DNA from: Oscillospiraceae bacterium
GTDB taxonomy: Bacteria > Bacillota > Clostridia > Oscillospirales > Oscillospiraceae
Direction of reading: 5' to 3'
DNA length: 6,456 nucleotides
Assembly (NCBI GenBank): GCA_031288675.1
Contig: JAITQY010000066.1
Coordinates: forward strand, 1-6,456
Part shown: in pieces, positions 1 through 6,181 of the stretch
Layout: each line of letters starts with the position of its first letter
Numbering within the stretch: the stretch's first letter is position 1
Notes under the pieces: generated by a model
What the model was told of the DNA's origin: nothing
What the model saw: the letters and a program-made list of their open reading frames with translations, nothing else
Databases searched by the model: none
Program-made: the position numbers and the translations under genes

Positions 1-2279
1 AGCTTTACCAAATTCAAATTATACAGAACGAAAACTATCAGAAACGGGCTATCGACCAGCAAACACGTGAATGGGAAGTTACCGCCTCGCGCGGTACCAT
101 TTATGACCGTAACGGAGAAACGTTAGCTCAGTCCGCTACCGCTATGTCTGTCTTTATCTCTCCTGCGGAACTGACGGCATACGATGAGAACCCGGAATAC
201 AAAACCTATCATACCGTAGACGGTAAACGCACGGAGTACGAAAAACTCACGCGCCTTCAAATTGCACAAAAGCTTGCCGAGATACTTGGCGAGTTCGGAA
301 GCGATTATGACGCTATTATGACTAAGTGGGATAAAACAAGCTCAATGCACGAGTGGATTGCGCGCCGTTTAGAACCTGACGTCTCAGACAAGATACGCGA
401 CCTTATCGCACAGTACAACTTGAAAAGCGTTCACCTTGCTGAGGACAGCAAACGCTACTACCCGAACGATGACCTTGCCGCTCAGATACTCGGATTCGTC
501 AATGCGGAAAACATCGGAGGCAGCGGGGTAGAGAGCTTCTATGAATCTACCTTGCGTGGGGTCAACGGGCGTATGGTGCGCGCTACAAACGCGCGCGGTA
601 CAGAAATGCTCAACGAACAATATGAGAACTATTATACCGCTGTTGAAGGAAACAGTATCACGCTTACTATAGACGCAAAGCTTCAGGGCTACCTTGAAAA
701 ACACCTCGCTCAGGCAATAGTTGATAACCATGTTCAAAATGGCGCTATGGGACTGATTATGGACGTCAACACAGGCGCCATACTTGCTGCGGCTACTCTG
801 CCGGACTACGACCCTAACAATTACAGCAGCCTTAACCCGGATAGCAACGAAAAACTTAAAGAACTAATAAACGAGGGCAAAGTCAACGAGTTCGGCGACA
901 CTGTGACTTACACCGACGAAGAGCGCGCCTCGCTCCTCAACGCCTCGCTTAACGAGCAGTGGCGGAGCCGCGTTTTCAGCGACACATATGAGCCGGGTTC
1001 TACATTTAAGATACTCACGCTTGCCATAGGCTTAGATACCGGCGCAATCAGCGAACGCGACAGCTTCTACTGCGGCGGTTCTATAAACGTTCCGGGACGC
1101 GATACTCCGGCGCATTGCTGGCGGCTTCACGGTCATGGAAGCCAAACATTGGAGCAATCGGCTCAGCATAGCTGCAACGTCGCGTTCATTACTATCGGGC
1201 TTAAAATCGGCGCAAAACGATTCTATGACTATGTAAAGGCGTTCGGACTGCAAACTAAAACCGGTATAGATTTCTCCGGAGAGCAAGCGGGTCAGTGGTG
1301 GGATGACGACGTATTTATGAACCCGCTTAACCAGTCGCAGCTTGGTTCCGCAAGTTTCGGTCAGACGTTTGCCATTACGCCGCTTCAGTTGCTTACATCC
1401 GTCAGCGCGGTAGTAAACGGCGGCTACCTTATGCAGCCGTATCTCGTCCAGTCCGTTACCGCTCCGGACGGTACGGTTCTTAAAAACAACAAACCGGTAG
1501 AGATCCGTCAGGTAATAAGCGAGAAAACTTCCGAAGCCTGCCGCAAGATACTTGAATCCGTAGTCAGCGGCGTGGAGGGTACCGGCAAAAACGCTCAAGT
1601 GCCGGGATACCGTATAGGCGGCAAAACGGGGACATCGCAAGACATCGGTCACCAGACTGACGAATACAAAGTCTCTTTCGTAGGGTTCGCCCCTGCCGAT
1701 GATCCGCAAATAGCGTGTCTCGTTATCCTTGACAGCCCGAACCGCAGTCTTAACGGTAACATCTCCGGCGGAACTATGGCGGCTCCGTTAGTAGGCAAAA
1801 TTTTTGCCGACGCGCTTCCGCATCTCGGAATACAGCCGGAAATTACCAACAGCTCCGAATCCGTTTCCGCTATTATGCCCAATGTGAAGTCTCTCAGTAT
1901 TGCTGAGGCTTCCTCCAAGCTGGAAGACGTTGGATTGCAGGTACGCATTTTCGGTTCCGGAACTACCGTTTTGGATCAGGCTCCTTTCGCGAACTATGAA
2001 CTTGACAAAGGGTCGCAAGTTATCCTGTATACTGACACCTATAAGCCTACCGATCTCGTAACCGTGCCGAACATCAGCGGAATGTCATATAAGGACGCGC
2101 GCGGAGCTTTGGAAGTCAACGGGTTGTTCATAAAAGCGGCTGGCGTCGCGCCCTCCGATAAGTCTACGATTGTCGCTAAACTTCAAAGTCAGGATCCCGG
2201 TACGGAGGTCGTGCGCGGAATCGTCGTAGAGGTAACTATGATCGACAACGATACCTCACTAATGGAGGGTATCGGATAA
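1..2279 (+). CDS. ftsI: Class B penicillin-binding protein (FtsI/SpoVD type) with two PASTA domains, 5'-truncated by the window edge
   Basis: This is a D,D-transpeptidase that crosslinks peptidoglycan stem peptides outside the membrane, normally paired with FtsW at the septum. The frame is open from base 3 (758 codons visible). The Met at 144 is internal, because the frame upstream of it encodes the conserved RGTIYDRNG motif of the PBP dimer domain (bases 90-116). The membrane anchor and true start lie before the window. Counting from the first visible codon, the catalytic motifs are STFK at 333-336 (bases 999-1010, nucleophile Ser), SCN at 390-392 (1170-1178) and KTG at 541-543 (1623-1631). 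Two PASTA domains follow at about 623-679 and 685-746. It ends in TAA. All motifs are intact, so it should be active. Two PASTA domains resemble PBP2x; SpoVD usually has one. Vegetative FtsI versus sporulation SpoVD cannot be decided here. The family assignment is very secure and the symbol less so. Confidence 0.95.
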   Translation, partial: LYQIQIIQNENYQKRAIDQQTREWEVTASRGTIYDRNGETLAQSATAMSVFISPAELTAYDENPEYKTYHTVDGKRTEYEKLTRLQIAQKLAEILGEFGSDYDAIMTKWDKTSSMHEWIARRLEPDVSDKIRDLIAQYNLKSVHLAEDSKRYYPNDDLAAQILGFVNAENIGGSGVESFYESTLRGVNGRMVRATNARGTEMLNEQYENYYTAVEGNSITLTIDAKLQGYLEKHLAQAIVDNHVQNGAMGLIMDVNTGAILAAATLPDYDPNNYSSLNPDSNEKLKELINEGKVNEFGDTVTYTDEERASLLNASLNEQWRSRVFSDTYEPGSTFKILTLAIGLDTGAISERDSFYCGGSINVPGRDTPAHCWRLHGHGSQTLEQSAQHSCNVAFITIGLKIGAKRFYDYVKAFGLQTKTGIDFSGEQAGQWWDDDVFMNPLNQSQLGSASFGQTFAITPLQLLTSVSAVVNGGYLMQPYLVQSVTAPDGTVLKNNKPVEIRQVISEKTSEACRKILESVVSGVEGTGKNAQVPGYRIGGKTGTSQDIGHQTDEYKVSFVGFAPADDPQIACLVILDSPNRSLNGNISGGTMAAPLVGKIFADALPHLGIQPEITNSSESVSAIMPNVKSLSIAEASSKLEDVGLQVRIFGSGTTVLDQAPFANYELDKGSQVILYTDTYKPTDLVTVPNISGMSYKDARGALEVNGLFIKAAGVAPSDKSTIVAKLQSQDPGTEVVRGIVVEVTMIDNDTSLMEGIG

Positions 2280-2330
2280 CTGAACATTGCTTATCTCTGC
2301 TTCTGCCATTATGGACTTGGAATTCGACGT

Positions 2331-2356
2331 CCGTAATATTAACAAATTATTTACGG
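2331..2356. other. Weak dyad downstream of the PBP gene
   Basis: CCGTAA (2331-2336) and TTACGG (2351-2356) form a perfect 6-base inverted repeat around a 14-base AT-rich loop. It lies about 50 bases after the PBP stop codon. No run of T follows directly, so it is not a good intrinsic terminator. It may be nothing more than chance. The rest of 2280-2360 shows no gene and no other clear signal. Confidence 0.25.
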
Positions 2357-2360
2357 CTAC

Positions 2361-2397
2361 ACACAAATTTTCTATTGACAAATCAGAAACTTTGTGT
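2361..2397. promoter_or_regulatory. Operator-like imperfect palindrome surrounding the -35 box of the murE promoter
   Basis: The left arm ACACAAATTTTCT (2361-2373) and right arm AGAAACTTTGTGT (2385-2397) are reverse complements at 12 of 13 positions; the only mismatch is T2368 against C2390. The 11-base centre (2374-2384) contains the -35 hexamer, and the right arm ends exactly where the -10 hexamer begins. A dimeric regulator bound here would cover the promoter, which suggests repression. In RNA reading through from the PBP gene the arms could form a hairpin, but no T-run follows, so it is not an intrinsic terminator. The symmetry is seen directly; the regulatory role is inferred and no regulator is identified. 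Confidence 0.55.
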
Positions 2398-2403
2398 TAT
2401 AAT
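2375..2403 (+). promoter_or_regulatory. Consensus sigma-70/sigma-A promoter for the murE-mraY-ftsW-murG unit
   Basis: TTGACA (2375-2380) and TATAAT (2398-2403) both match the housekeeping consensus perfectly and are 17 bases apart, the ideal spacing. TG at 2395-2396 adds an extended -10 (TGTTATAAT). Sequence upstream of the -35 is AT-rich, as in a weak UP element. Transcription should begin near 2409-2411, giving a leader of about 260 bases before the murE ATG. It is the only obvious promoter seen in the window and places the four downstream genes under their own control, separate from the PBP gene. Confidence 0.85.
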
Positions 2404-2410
2404 GCTTGCG

Positions 2411-2441
2411 TAATGATTAATGATCAATATTTAATGATTAA
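2411..2441. repeat. 7-base tandem repeat, TAATGAT type
   Basis: Units are TAATGAT (2411-2417), TAATGAT (2418-2424), CAATATT (2425-2431, diverged) and TAATGAT (2432-2438), followed by a partial TAA. The period is exactly seven. The tract begins at the predicted transcription start, so it would form the very 5' end of the murE leader RNA. Confidence 0.75.
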
Positions 2442-2448
2442 CGTCTCC

Positions 2449-2489
2449 CGTTTCCGCCGTCCCTTCCCGACTCTCGACTACCGACTATG
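2449..2489. repeat. Repeat cassette 1: C-rich 15-mer followed by GACT heptads
   Basis: The C-rich block CGTTTCCGCCGTCCC (2449-2463) is followed, after TTCCC, by three units of period seven: GACTCTC (2469-2475), GACTACC (2476-2482) and GACTATG (2483-2489). The same layout recurs at 2569 and, with a shortened C-rich block, at 2616. Confidence 0.7.
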
Positions 2490-2515
2490 TAGCATTGCTC
2501 GCCCGCCGTATCTCT

Positions 2516-2557
2516 CGTTTCCCCCGTCCTCATTTTCAATTTGCCACTTGCAATTTG
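2516..2557. repeat. Repeat cassette 2: C-rich block followed by CAATTTG heptads
   Basis: The block CGTTTCCCCCGTCC (2516-2529) matches cassettes 1 and 3. A different heptad family follows: CAATTTG (2537-2543), CCACTTG (2544-2550) and CAATTTG (2551-2557), then AAATTCC. The same C-rich leader therefore precedes two unrelated 7-base units, which suggests modular rather than simple expansion. Confidence 0.65.
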
Positions 2558-2568
2558 AAATTCCTACG

Positions 2569-2616
2569 CGTTTCCCTCGTCCCCTGCCTACTCACGACTC
2601 TTGACTAATGGCTATC
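2569..2616. repeat. Repeat cassette 3: C-rich 15-mer followed by GACT heptads
   Basis: CGTTTCCCTCGTCCC (2569-2583) is followed by four period-seven units: TACTCAC (2589-2595), GACTCTT (2596-2602), GACTAAT (2603-2609) and the diverged GGCTATC (2610-2616). It aligns over about 40 bases with cassette 1. Confidence 0.7.
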
Positions 2617-2658
2617 CCCCGTCCACTCTCGACTGTCGACTTTGGACTAACGACTATT
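2616..2658. repeat. Repeat cassette 4: partial C-rich block followed by five GACT heptads
   Basis: CCCCCGTCC (2616-2624) keeps only the 3' half of the C-rich block. Five units of period seven follow: CACTCTC (2624-2630), GACTGTC (2631-2637), GACTTTG (2638-2644), GACTAAC (2645-2651) and GACTATT (2652-2658). This is the longest and cleanest tract, and it ends three bases before the murE ribosome binding site. The in-frame TAA at 2648-2650, formed inside one unit, rules out an upstream extension of murE. Confidence 0.75.
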
Positions 2659-2661
2659 TTC

Positions 2662-2665
2662 GGAG
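2662..2665 (+). promoter_or_regulatory. Ribosome binding site of murE
   Basis: GGAG at 2662-2665 lies six bases before the ATG at 2672. With the in-frame stop at 2648-2650 it fixes the start codon, which matters because the predicted MurE is unusually short at its N-terminus. Confidence 0.75.
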
Positions 2666-2671
2666 CTTATT

Positions 2672-3883
2672 ATGCAACCTTTCACTGATATTTGTTTTGA
2701 CAGCCGCCGCGTCACGGACGGAGCGCTTTTTATAGCGGTTCCGAGTGTAGGCGAAGCCTATGCGAACAATGCGCGCGCGCGCGGAGCCGCAGCGGTCATG
2801 CGCTTCACTGATGAAACTCAGGCGCGGGAGGTACTTGCTCACTTTTCCTCCAAGATGTTCGGCGAACCGCAAAATTCTCTTACGTTGATTGGCGTTACCG
2901 GCACCAACGGCAAAACGACTGTTACTACCCTCACTAAACAAGTCTACGAACGTGTTACCGGCAAAAAAGCCGCGCTTATCGGTACGGTTAGCAACCTAAT
3001 CGGTGATGAGGAAATCCCCTCCGCGAACACGACCCCGGAGAGCCGTGACCTCTACGAACTTCTTGCCAAAGCGCGCGCCGCCGGATGTGAAGCCGTTTTT
3101 ATGGAAGTCAGCAGTCACGCGCTTGAAATCCGACGGGTAGAAGGTCTGCGTTTTGCGGTCGGAGTACTCACTAATCTTACTCAGGATCATATCGATTTCC
3201 ACAAAACTATGGAAACCTACCTCGCGGCTAAACTCCGTCTGTTTGAAGTCAGCGATATATGTATTTGTGACCGCCGCGTCGCGGAAAAATATACGGTTCC
3301 GCAGAAAGCCATCCAGTATGACGGCGCTGATAACTATGAAGCCGTGCGCTTGATTTGTAAATCGCTTAACTTAGATTCCGCGCAGTGCGAAGCCGCTCTT
3401 GACAAAGTATCGCCGCCTAAAGGCAGAATGGAAATCGTCGATACTCCCGGACTTAAAGCAACTGTCATAATAGACTACGCTCATACTCCGGACGGGCTGG
3501 AACACGTCCTCACCGAAGCGCGTCAAAGGTTTTCCGGATGCCCCCGTTTGACAGTCTTGTTCGGTTGCGGCGGTGACCGCGATAAGACCAAACGCCCTGT
3601 TATGGGCGAAATCGCATCGCGCCTTGCAGACCGCGTTATCGTTACCAGCGACAACCCGCGTACAGAGCCGCCGGGCGCGATCATTGCGGATATTATCGGC
3701 AACCGCGATTTCAGCGCCGTTATCGAAAACCGCATAGAAGCAATAGAATACGTCCTTTCTGCCGCTATTCCCGGCGAAGTAATTATCCTTGCGGGCAAAG
3801 GACATGAGGATTACCAGATAATCGGCAAGGAAAAAATACATCTTGACGAGCGCGAAATAATACGGAGGTTTTTAGACAAATGA
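2672..3883 (+). CDS. murE: UDP-N-acetylmuramoyl-tripeptide synthetase MurE (meso-DAP type), unusually short
   Basis: This is a cytoplasmic ATP-dependent ligase that adds the third stem-peptide residue to UDP-MurNAc-L-Ala-D-Glu. Visible motifs are the N-terminal DSR (10-12), P-loop GVTGTNGKTT (74-83, Lys81), EVSSHAL (145-151), TQDHIDFH (170-177), the AAK lysine that is usually carbamylated (Lys187), GRMEIV (251-256), DYAHTPD (268-274), GCGGDRDKTKRP (298-309), DNPR (327-330) and AGKGHEDYQ (374-382). DNPR is the meso-DAP signature; Lys-adding MurEs differ here. At 403 residues it is some 80-90 shorter than typical MurE. The losses are at the N-terminus, in the linker of the UDP-binding domain, and about 50 residues of the central domain after Lys187. 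The Mur-ligase N-x-x-N motif expected near 220-224 is not recognisable. There is no frameshift. The stop overlaps the mraY start. The family is secure; full activity is less certain. Confidence 0.94.
   Translation: MQPFTDICFDSRRVTDGALFIAVPSVGEAYANNARARGAAAVMRFTDETQAREVLAHFSSKMFGEPQNSLTLIGVTGTNGKTTVTTLTKQVYERVTGKKAALIGTVSNLIGDEEIPSANTTPESRDLYELLAKARAAGCEAVFMEVSSHALEIRRVEGLRFAVGVLTNLTQDHIDFHKTMETYLAAKLRLFEVSDICICDRRVAEKYTVPQKAIQYDGADNYEAVRLICKSLNLDSAQCEAALDKVSPPKGRMEIVDTPGLKATVIIDYAHTPDGLEHVLTEARQRFSGCPRLTVLFGCGGDRDKTKRPVMGEIASRLADRVIVTSDNPRTEPPGAIIADIIGNRDFSAVIENRIEAIEYVLSAAIPGEVIILAGKGHEDYQIIGKEKIHLDEREIIRRFLDK
2771..2783. repeat. Alternating GC dinucleotide tract within murE
   Basis: Thirteen consecutive alternating bases (GC six times plus G) encode part of an Asn-Ala-Arg-Ala-Arg-Gly stretch near residue 35 of MurE. 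Tracts of this kind can slip in replication or adopt Z-form DNA. Here it may simply reflect Ala/Arg codons in a CG-rich dialect. Confidence 0.6.
3864..3868 (+). promoter_or_regulatory. Ribosome binding site of mraY
   Basis: GGAGG lies inside the murE 3' end, eleven bases before the mraY ATG. The spacing is rather long, but the motif is strong and the ATGA overlap supports translational coupling with murE. Confidence 0.65.
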
Positions 3884-4878
3884 TTTTCCCTTTGCTTGCC
3901 GGGTTTGCGGCGGCTGTAGTGTTTGCAATGATTTTTATCCCGTTCCTGCGCTCCGTTAAAGCGGGTCAGCCTATCAAAAAAATAGGTCCTGTTTGGCATC
4001 TCAAAAAAGAGGGCACTCCTACAATGGGCGGCTGGATTTTCATCATCGGCGCTGCCGTCGGGTGCGCGGTATTCGCGCTGTTCAATCCTGAAGCCGACCT
4101 CAAGCCTATTATCGCGATTTTTATATTTGCGCTTGTCTATGCCGTCATAGGGTTCGTTGACGACGTCAAGAAAATCGCAAAGCGCAATAACGATGGGCTT
4201 AGCGGTTCGTCAAAGTTCCTGCTTCAGCTTGCCGCCGCCCTTGTGCTGATTTTTCTTCTGCGTTATCTTGGGTATCTTACGCCTAACCTTTATATCCCCT
4301 TTGCGGACATCACTGTTCCGCTTCCGGAGCTTGTTTATGAGGTCTTTGCAGCGTTTATAATTGTCGGTACGGTTAATGCCGTTAATATAACGGACGGTGT
4401 AGACGGCGTGCTTACAGGTGTTACTCTGCCGGTTATCGCGTGTTTAGCTGCTCTTGCGTTCGCTTGGGACAGCGTTAGTATCGGCGGCTTCGGGATTGCC
4501 CTTATCGGCGGACTGTTCGGCTTCCTGTGCTTTAACTTCAATCCCGCTAAGGTGTTTATGGGCGACACGGGGTCTCTTTTTCTCGGCGGAGTAGTTGCTG
4601 CTATGGCATTCGCTCTTGACGCTCCTCTTGCTCTTGTACCGCTTTGCCTCATTTACATTTGGGAAGTGCTGTCCGACGTCATTCAGGTCGTTTATTTCAA
4701 GTACACCAAGCGTAAATATAAAGAGGGACGCCGGGTATTCAAGATGGCGCCGTATCACCACCACCTCGAAAAATCCGGTTGGTCGGAGAAACGTATATTC
4801 TTTATTTTCACTATTTTCTCTGTTATTTGCGCTGCTGTGACTTACTACACTATGTTTGAAAGGTACGGAAAGTTATGA
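3880..4878 (+). CDS. mraY: Phospho-N-acetylmuramoyl-pentapeptide transferase MraY
   Basis: This polytopic membrane enzyme moves phospho-MurNAc-pentapeptide from UDP to undecaprenyl phosphate, making lipid I, with Mg2+ as cofactor. It has 332 residues, a normal family length, with about ten hydrophobic segments. Motifs in order are GTPTMGG (45-51), FVDDVKK with the Asp pair 94-95, NAVNITDGVDG (166-176), FMGDTGS with Asp229 (226-232), and MAPYHHHLE with the His triad 293-295 (289-297). All active-site signatures are present, so it should be functional. The ATG at 3880 overlaps the murE TGA as ATGA and the gene's own stop overlaps the ftsW start in the same way. This pattern is typical of coupled translation in one operon. 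No alternative identity is plausible. Confidence 0.98.
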   Translation: MIFPLLAGFAAAVVFAMIFIPFLRSVKAGQPIKKIGPVWHLKKEGTPTMGGWIFIIGAAVGCAVFALFNPEADLKPIIAIFIFALVYAVIGFVDDVKKIAKRNNDGLSGSSKFLLQLAAALVLIFLLRYLGYLTPNLYIPFADITVPLPELVYEVFAAFIIVGTVNAVNITDGVDGVLTGVTLPVIACLAALAFAWDSVSIGGFGIALIGGLFGFLCFNFNPAKVFMGDTGSLFLGGVVAAMAFALDAPLALVPLCLIYIWEVLSDVIQVVYFKYTKRKYKEGRRVFKMAPYHHHLEKSGWSEKRIFFIFTIFSVICAAVTYYTMFERYGKL

Positions 4879-6149
4879 CTGAATACGGAACTTTTCAAAA
4901 CGCGCCGGTACTGCGCGACGCCCGCCGAAAGCCCAAGACACGCGCGGACGGAGTTTTCCTTGCGCTCACGCTGATGATTCTTCTTGTCGGGCTTGTAATG
5001 CTGTTTTCTGCAAGCTATGCCAGTTCTTACTATACCAGTAAGGATAATAATCCTTATTCGGTTATCGTCGGGCAGCTCTTCTTTACGGTATTAGGACTGG
5101 CGGCTATGTTCGTAATTTCCTATCTTCCGGAGGTCGTGTTCTATAAGATTTCGCTGCCGGCGTTCTTTATTTCGATTGGACTGTTGGTCGCGGTTCTGCT
5201 GTTCGGAAGCATCGGCGGCGGCGGACGCCGTTGGCTTGACCTTGCTATTGTACGCTTCCAGCCGTCGGAGGTAGCTAAGTTCGGCGTTATCCTGATGTAC
5301 GCCTACATAGCCGACAAGGTCTCCAAATCCGGTTCGCGCTACGATAAAATCAAAGCTTCCGCCAAGTACATAAGCTCACGAAAACATACTGACCGTGCCC
5401 GGTCCGGCAGATTTGAATGGCTGTTTCCGTACTACCTGCGCGTTGATTTTTCATACACGGTTCTGCCGTATATCTCTATATTGATGGTCATTTGCGTACT
5501 GCTTGTCGCGGAGCCTCACGTTTCCGCATGCGTCATCTTCATCCTTATTACAGGTGTAATGATGTTCCAAAGCGGAACGCGGTACCGGTTCCTTGTAGTC
5601 CTTATGGCGCTTGCCGCGTTTGCCGCGTATGTAATGTACAAAACAGGTATCCCTGAGGACTACGTCAGGGAACGTGTTATCGTTTGGCGCGACTTATGGA
5701 ATCCTGACAACCCAATAGCGGTCGAAAAGGGATATCAGGTACGGCAATCGCTGATTGCTATAGGTTCCGGCGGTTTTTCCGGTCTGGGATTAGGTAACAG
5801 CCGTCAAAAACATCTGTACCTGCCGGAGGAACACAACGACTTTATCTTCTCCGTCGTCTGCGAGGAACTTGGGTTCATCGGCGCGGTACTGATACTGCTG
5901 CTGTTTGCCTTGCTTATAGTACGCGGATACTGGCTTGCATGGAACGCCAAAAGTAAATTTTCTATGCTCGTTATCGGCGGCGTTACTACTCAGCTGGCTG
6001 TACAGGTTTTCCTTAACGTAGCTGTGGTCACCAACTTGTTCCCATGTACGGGAATCAGTCTGCCGTTTTTCAGTTCGGGCGGATCAGCTCTATTTACTCA
6101 GATGGCTGCAATGGGTATGGTTTTGGCGCTCTCACGAAAAGCGGAATAA
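4875..6149 (+). CDS. ftsW: Peptidoglycan polymerase FtsW (SEDS family; SpoVE-like possible)
   Basis: This SEDS-family membrane glycosyltransferase polymerises lipid II into glycan strands at the septum with a class B PBP, plausibly the one encoded at 1-2279. It has 424 residues: a basic cytoplasmic N-terminus of about 25, then multiple hydrophobic helices. Signatures are GGGGRRWLDL (114-123), QPSEVAKFG (129-137), GYQVRQSLIAIGSGG (286-300), HNDFIF with Asp322 (320-325), an Asp implicated in catalysis in the family, and ISLPFFSSGGSAL (394-406). A long charged cytoplasmic loop spans about 147-190. Where many FtsW proteins have QPDLG, this one has EPHVSA (213-218). The start overlaps the mraY stop by ATGA and the upstream ribosome binding site is weak (GGAAAG, 4867-4872), so coupling is likely. 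A RodA paralogue is less likely given the cluster. SpoVE cannot be excluded. Confidence 0.95.
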   Translation: MTEYGTFQNAPVLRDARRKPKTRADGVFLALTLMILLVGLVMLFSASYASSYYTSKDNNPYSVIVGQLFFTVLGLAAMFVISYLPEVVFYKISLPAFFISIGLLVAVLLFGSIGGGGRRWLDLAIVRFQPSEVAKFGVILMYAYIADKVSKSGSRYDKIKASAKYISSRKHTDRARSGRFEWLFPYYLRVDFSYTVLPYISILMVICVLLVAEPHVSACVIFILITGVMMFQSGTRYRFLVVLMALAAFAAYVMYKTGIPEDYVRERVIVWRDLWNPDNPIAVEKGYQVRQSLIAIGSGGFSGLGLGNSRQKHLYLPEEHNDFIFSVVCEELGFIGAVLILLLFALLIVRGYWLAWNAKSKFSMLVIGGVTTQLAVQVFLNVAVVTNLFPCTGISLPFFSSGGSALFTQMAAMGMVLALSRKAE

Positions 6150-6173
6150 ACGGTCATAAACTGGAATTATAAC

Positions 6174-6177
6174 GGAG
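6174..6177 (+). promoter_or_regulatory. Ribosome binding site of murG
   Basis: GGAG lies four bases before the ATG at 6182. The second in-frame ATG at 6191 would be thirteen bases away, so the first is preferred, though not by a wide margin. Confidence 0.6.
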
Positions 6178-6181
6178 TTTT

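Noticed and set aside
1032..1709. 225-codon minus-strand frame inside the PBP gene
   Set aside because: It lies opposite the transpeptidase domain with all its motifs and shows no protein-family features. It is a shadow of the coding strand.
2331..2403. Possible intrinsic terminator after the PBP gene
   Set aside because: The dyad at 2331-2356 is only six pairs with a 14-base loop, and the stronger hairpin at 2361-2397 is followed by TATAATGC and not a T-run. Neither meets the usual terminator form.
2287..2604. Open + strand frame of 105 codons in the gap between the PBP gene and murE
   Set aside because: It has no convincing ribosome binding site, spans the promoter and operator, and its residues simply translate the heptad repeats and C-rich blocks. 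It has no recognisable domain.
2441..2625. G-quadruplex on the minus strand of the C-rich blocks
   Set aside because: G-runs are mostly two or three bases with long, uneven loops; only isolated runs of five occur. This is not a convincing quadruplex motif.
2411..2658. CRISPR array
   Set aside because: The repeats are degenerate, only 7 or about 15 bases long and unevenly spaced, with no unique spacers of constant size.
2280..2671. Insertion sequence remnant or MITE
   Set aside because: I found no terminal inverted repeats or target duplication bounding the gap, and no transposase fragment. The palindrome at 2361-2397 is internal.
3371..3841. Overlapping minus-strand frames opposite murE (156 and 91 codons)
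   Set aside because: They are antisense to conserved MurE motifs, with no start signals or recognisable domains.
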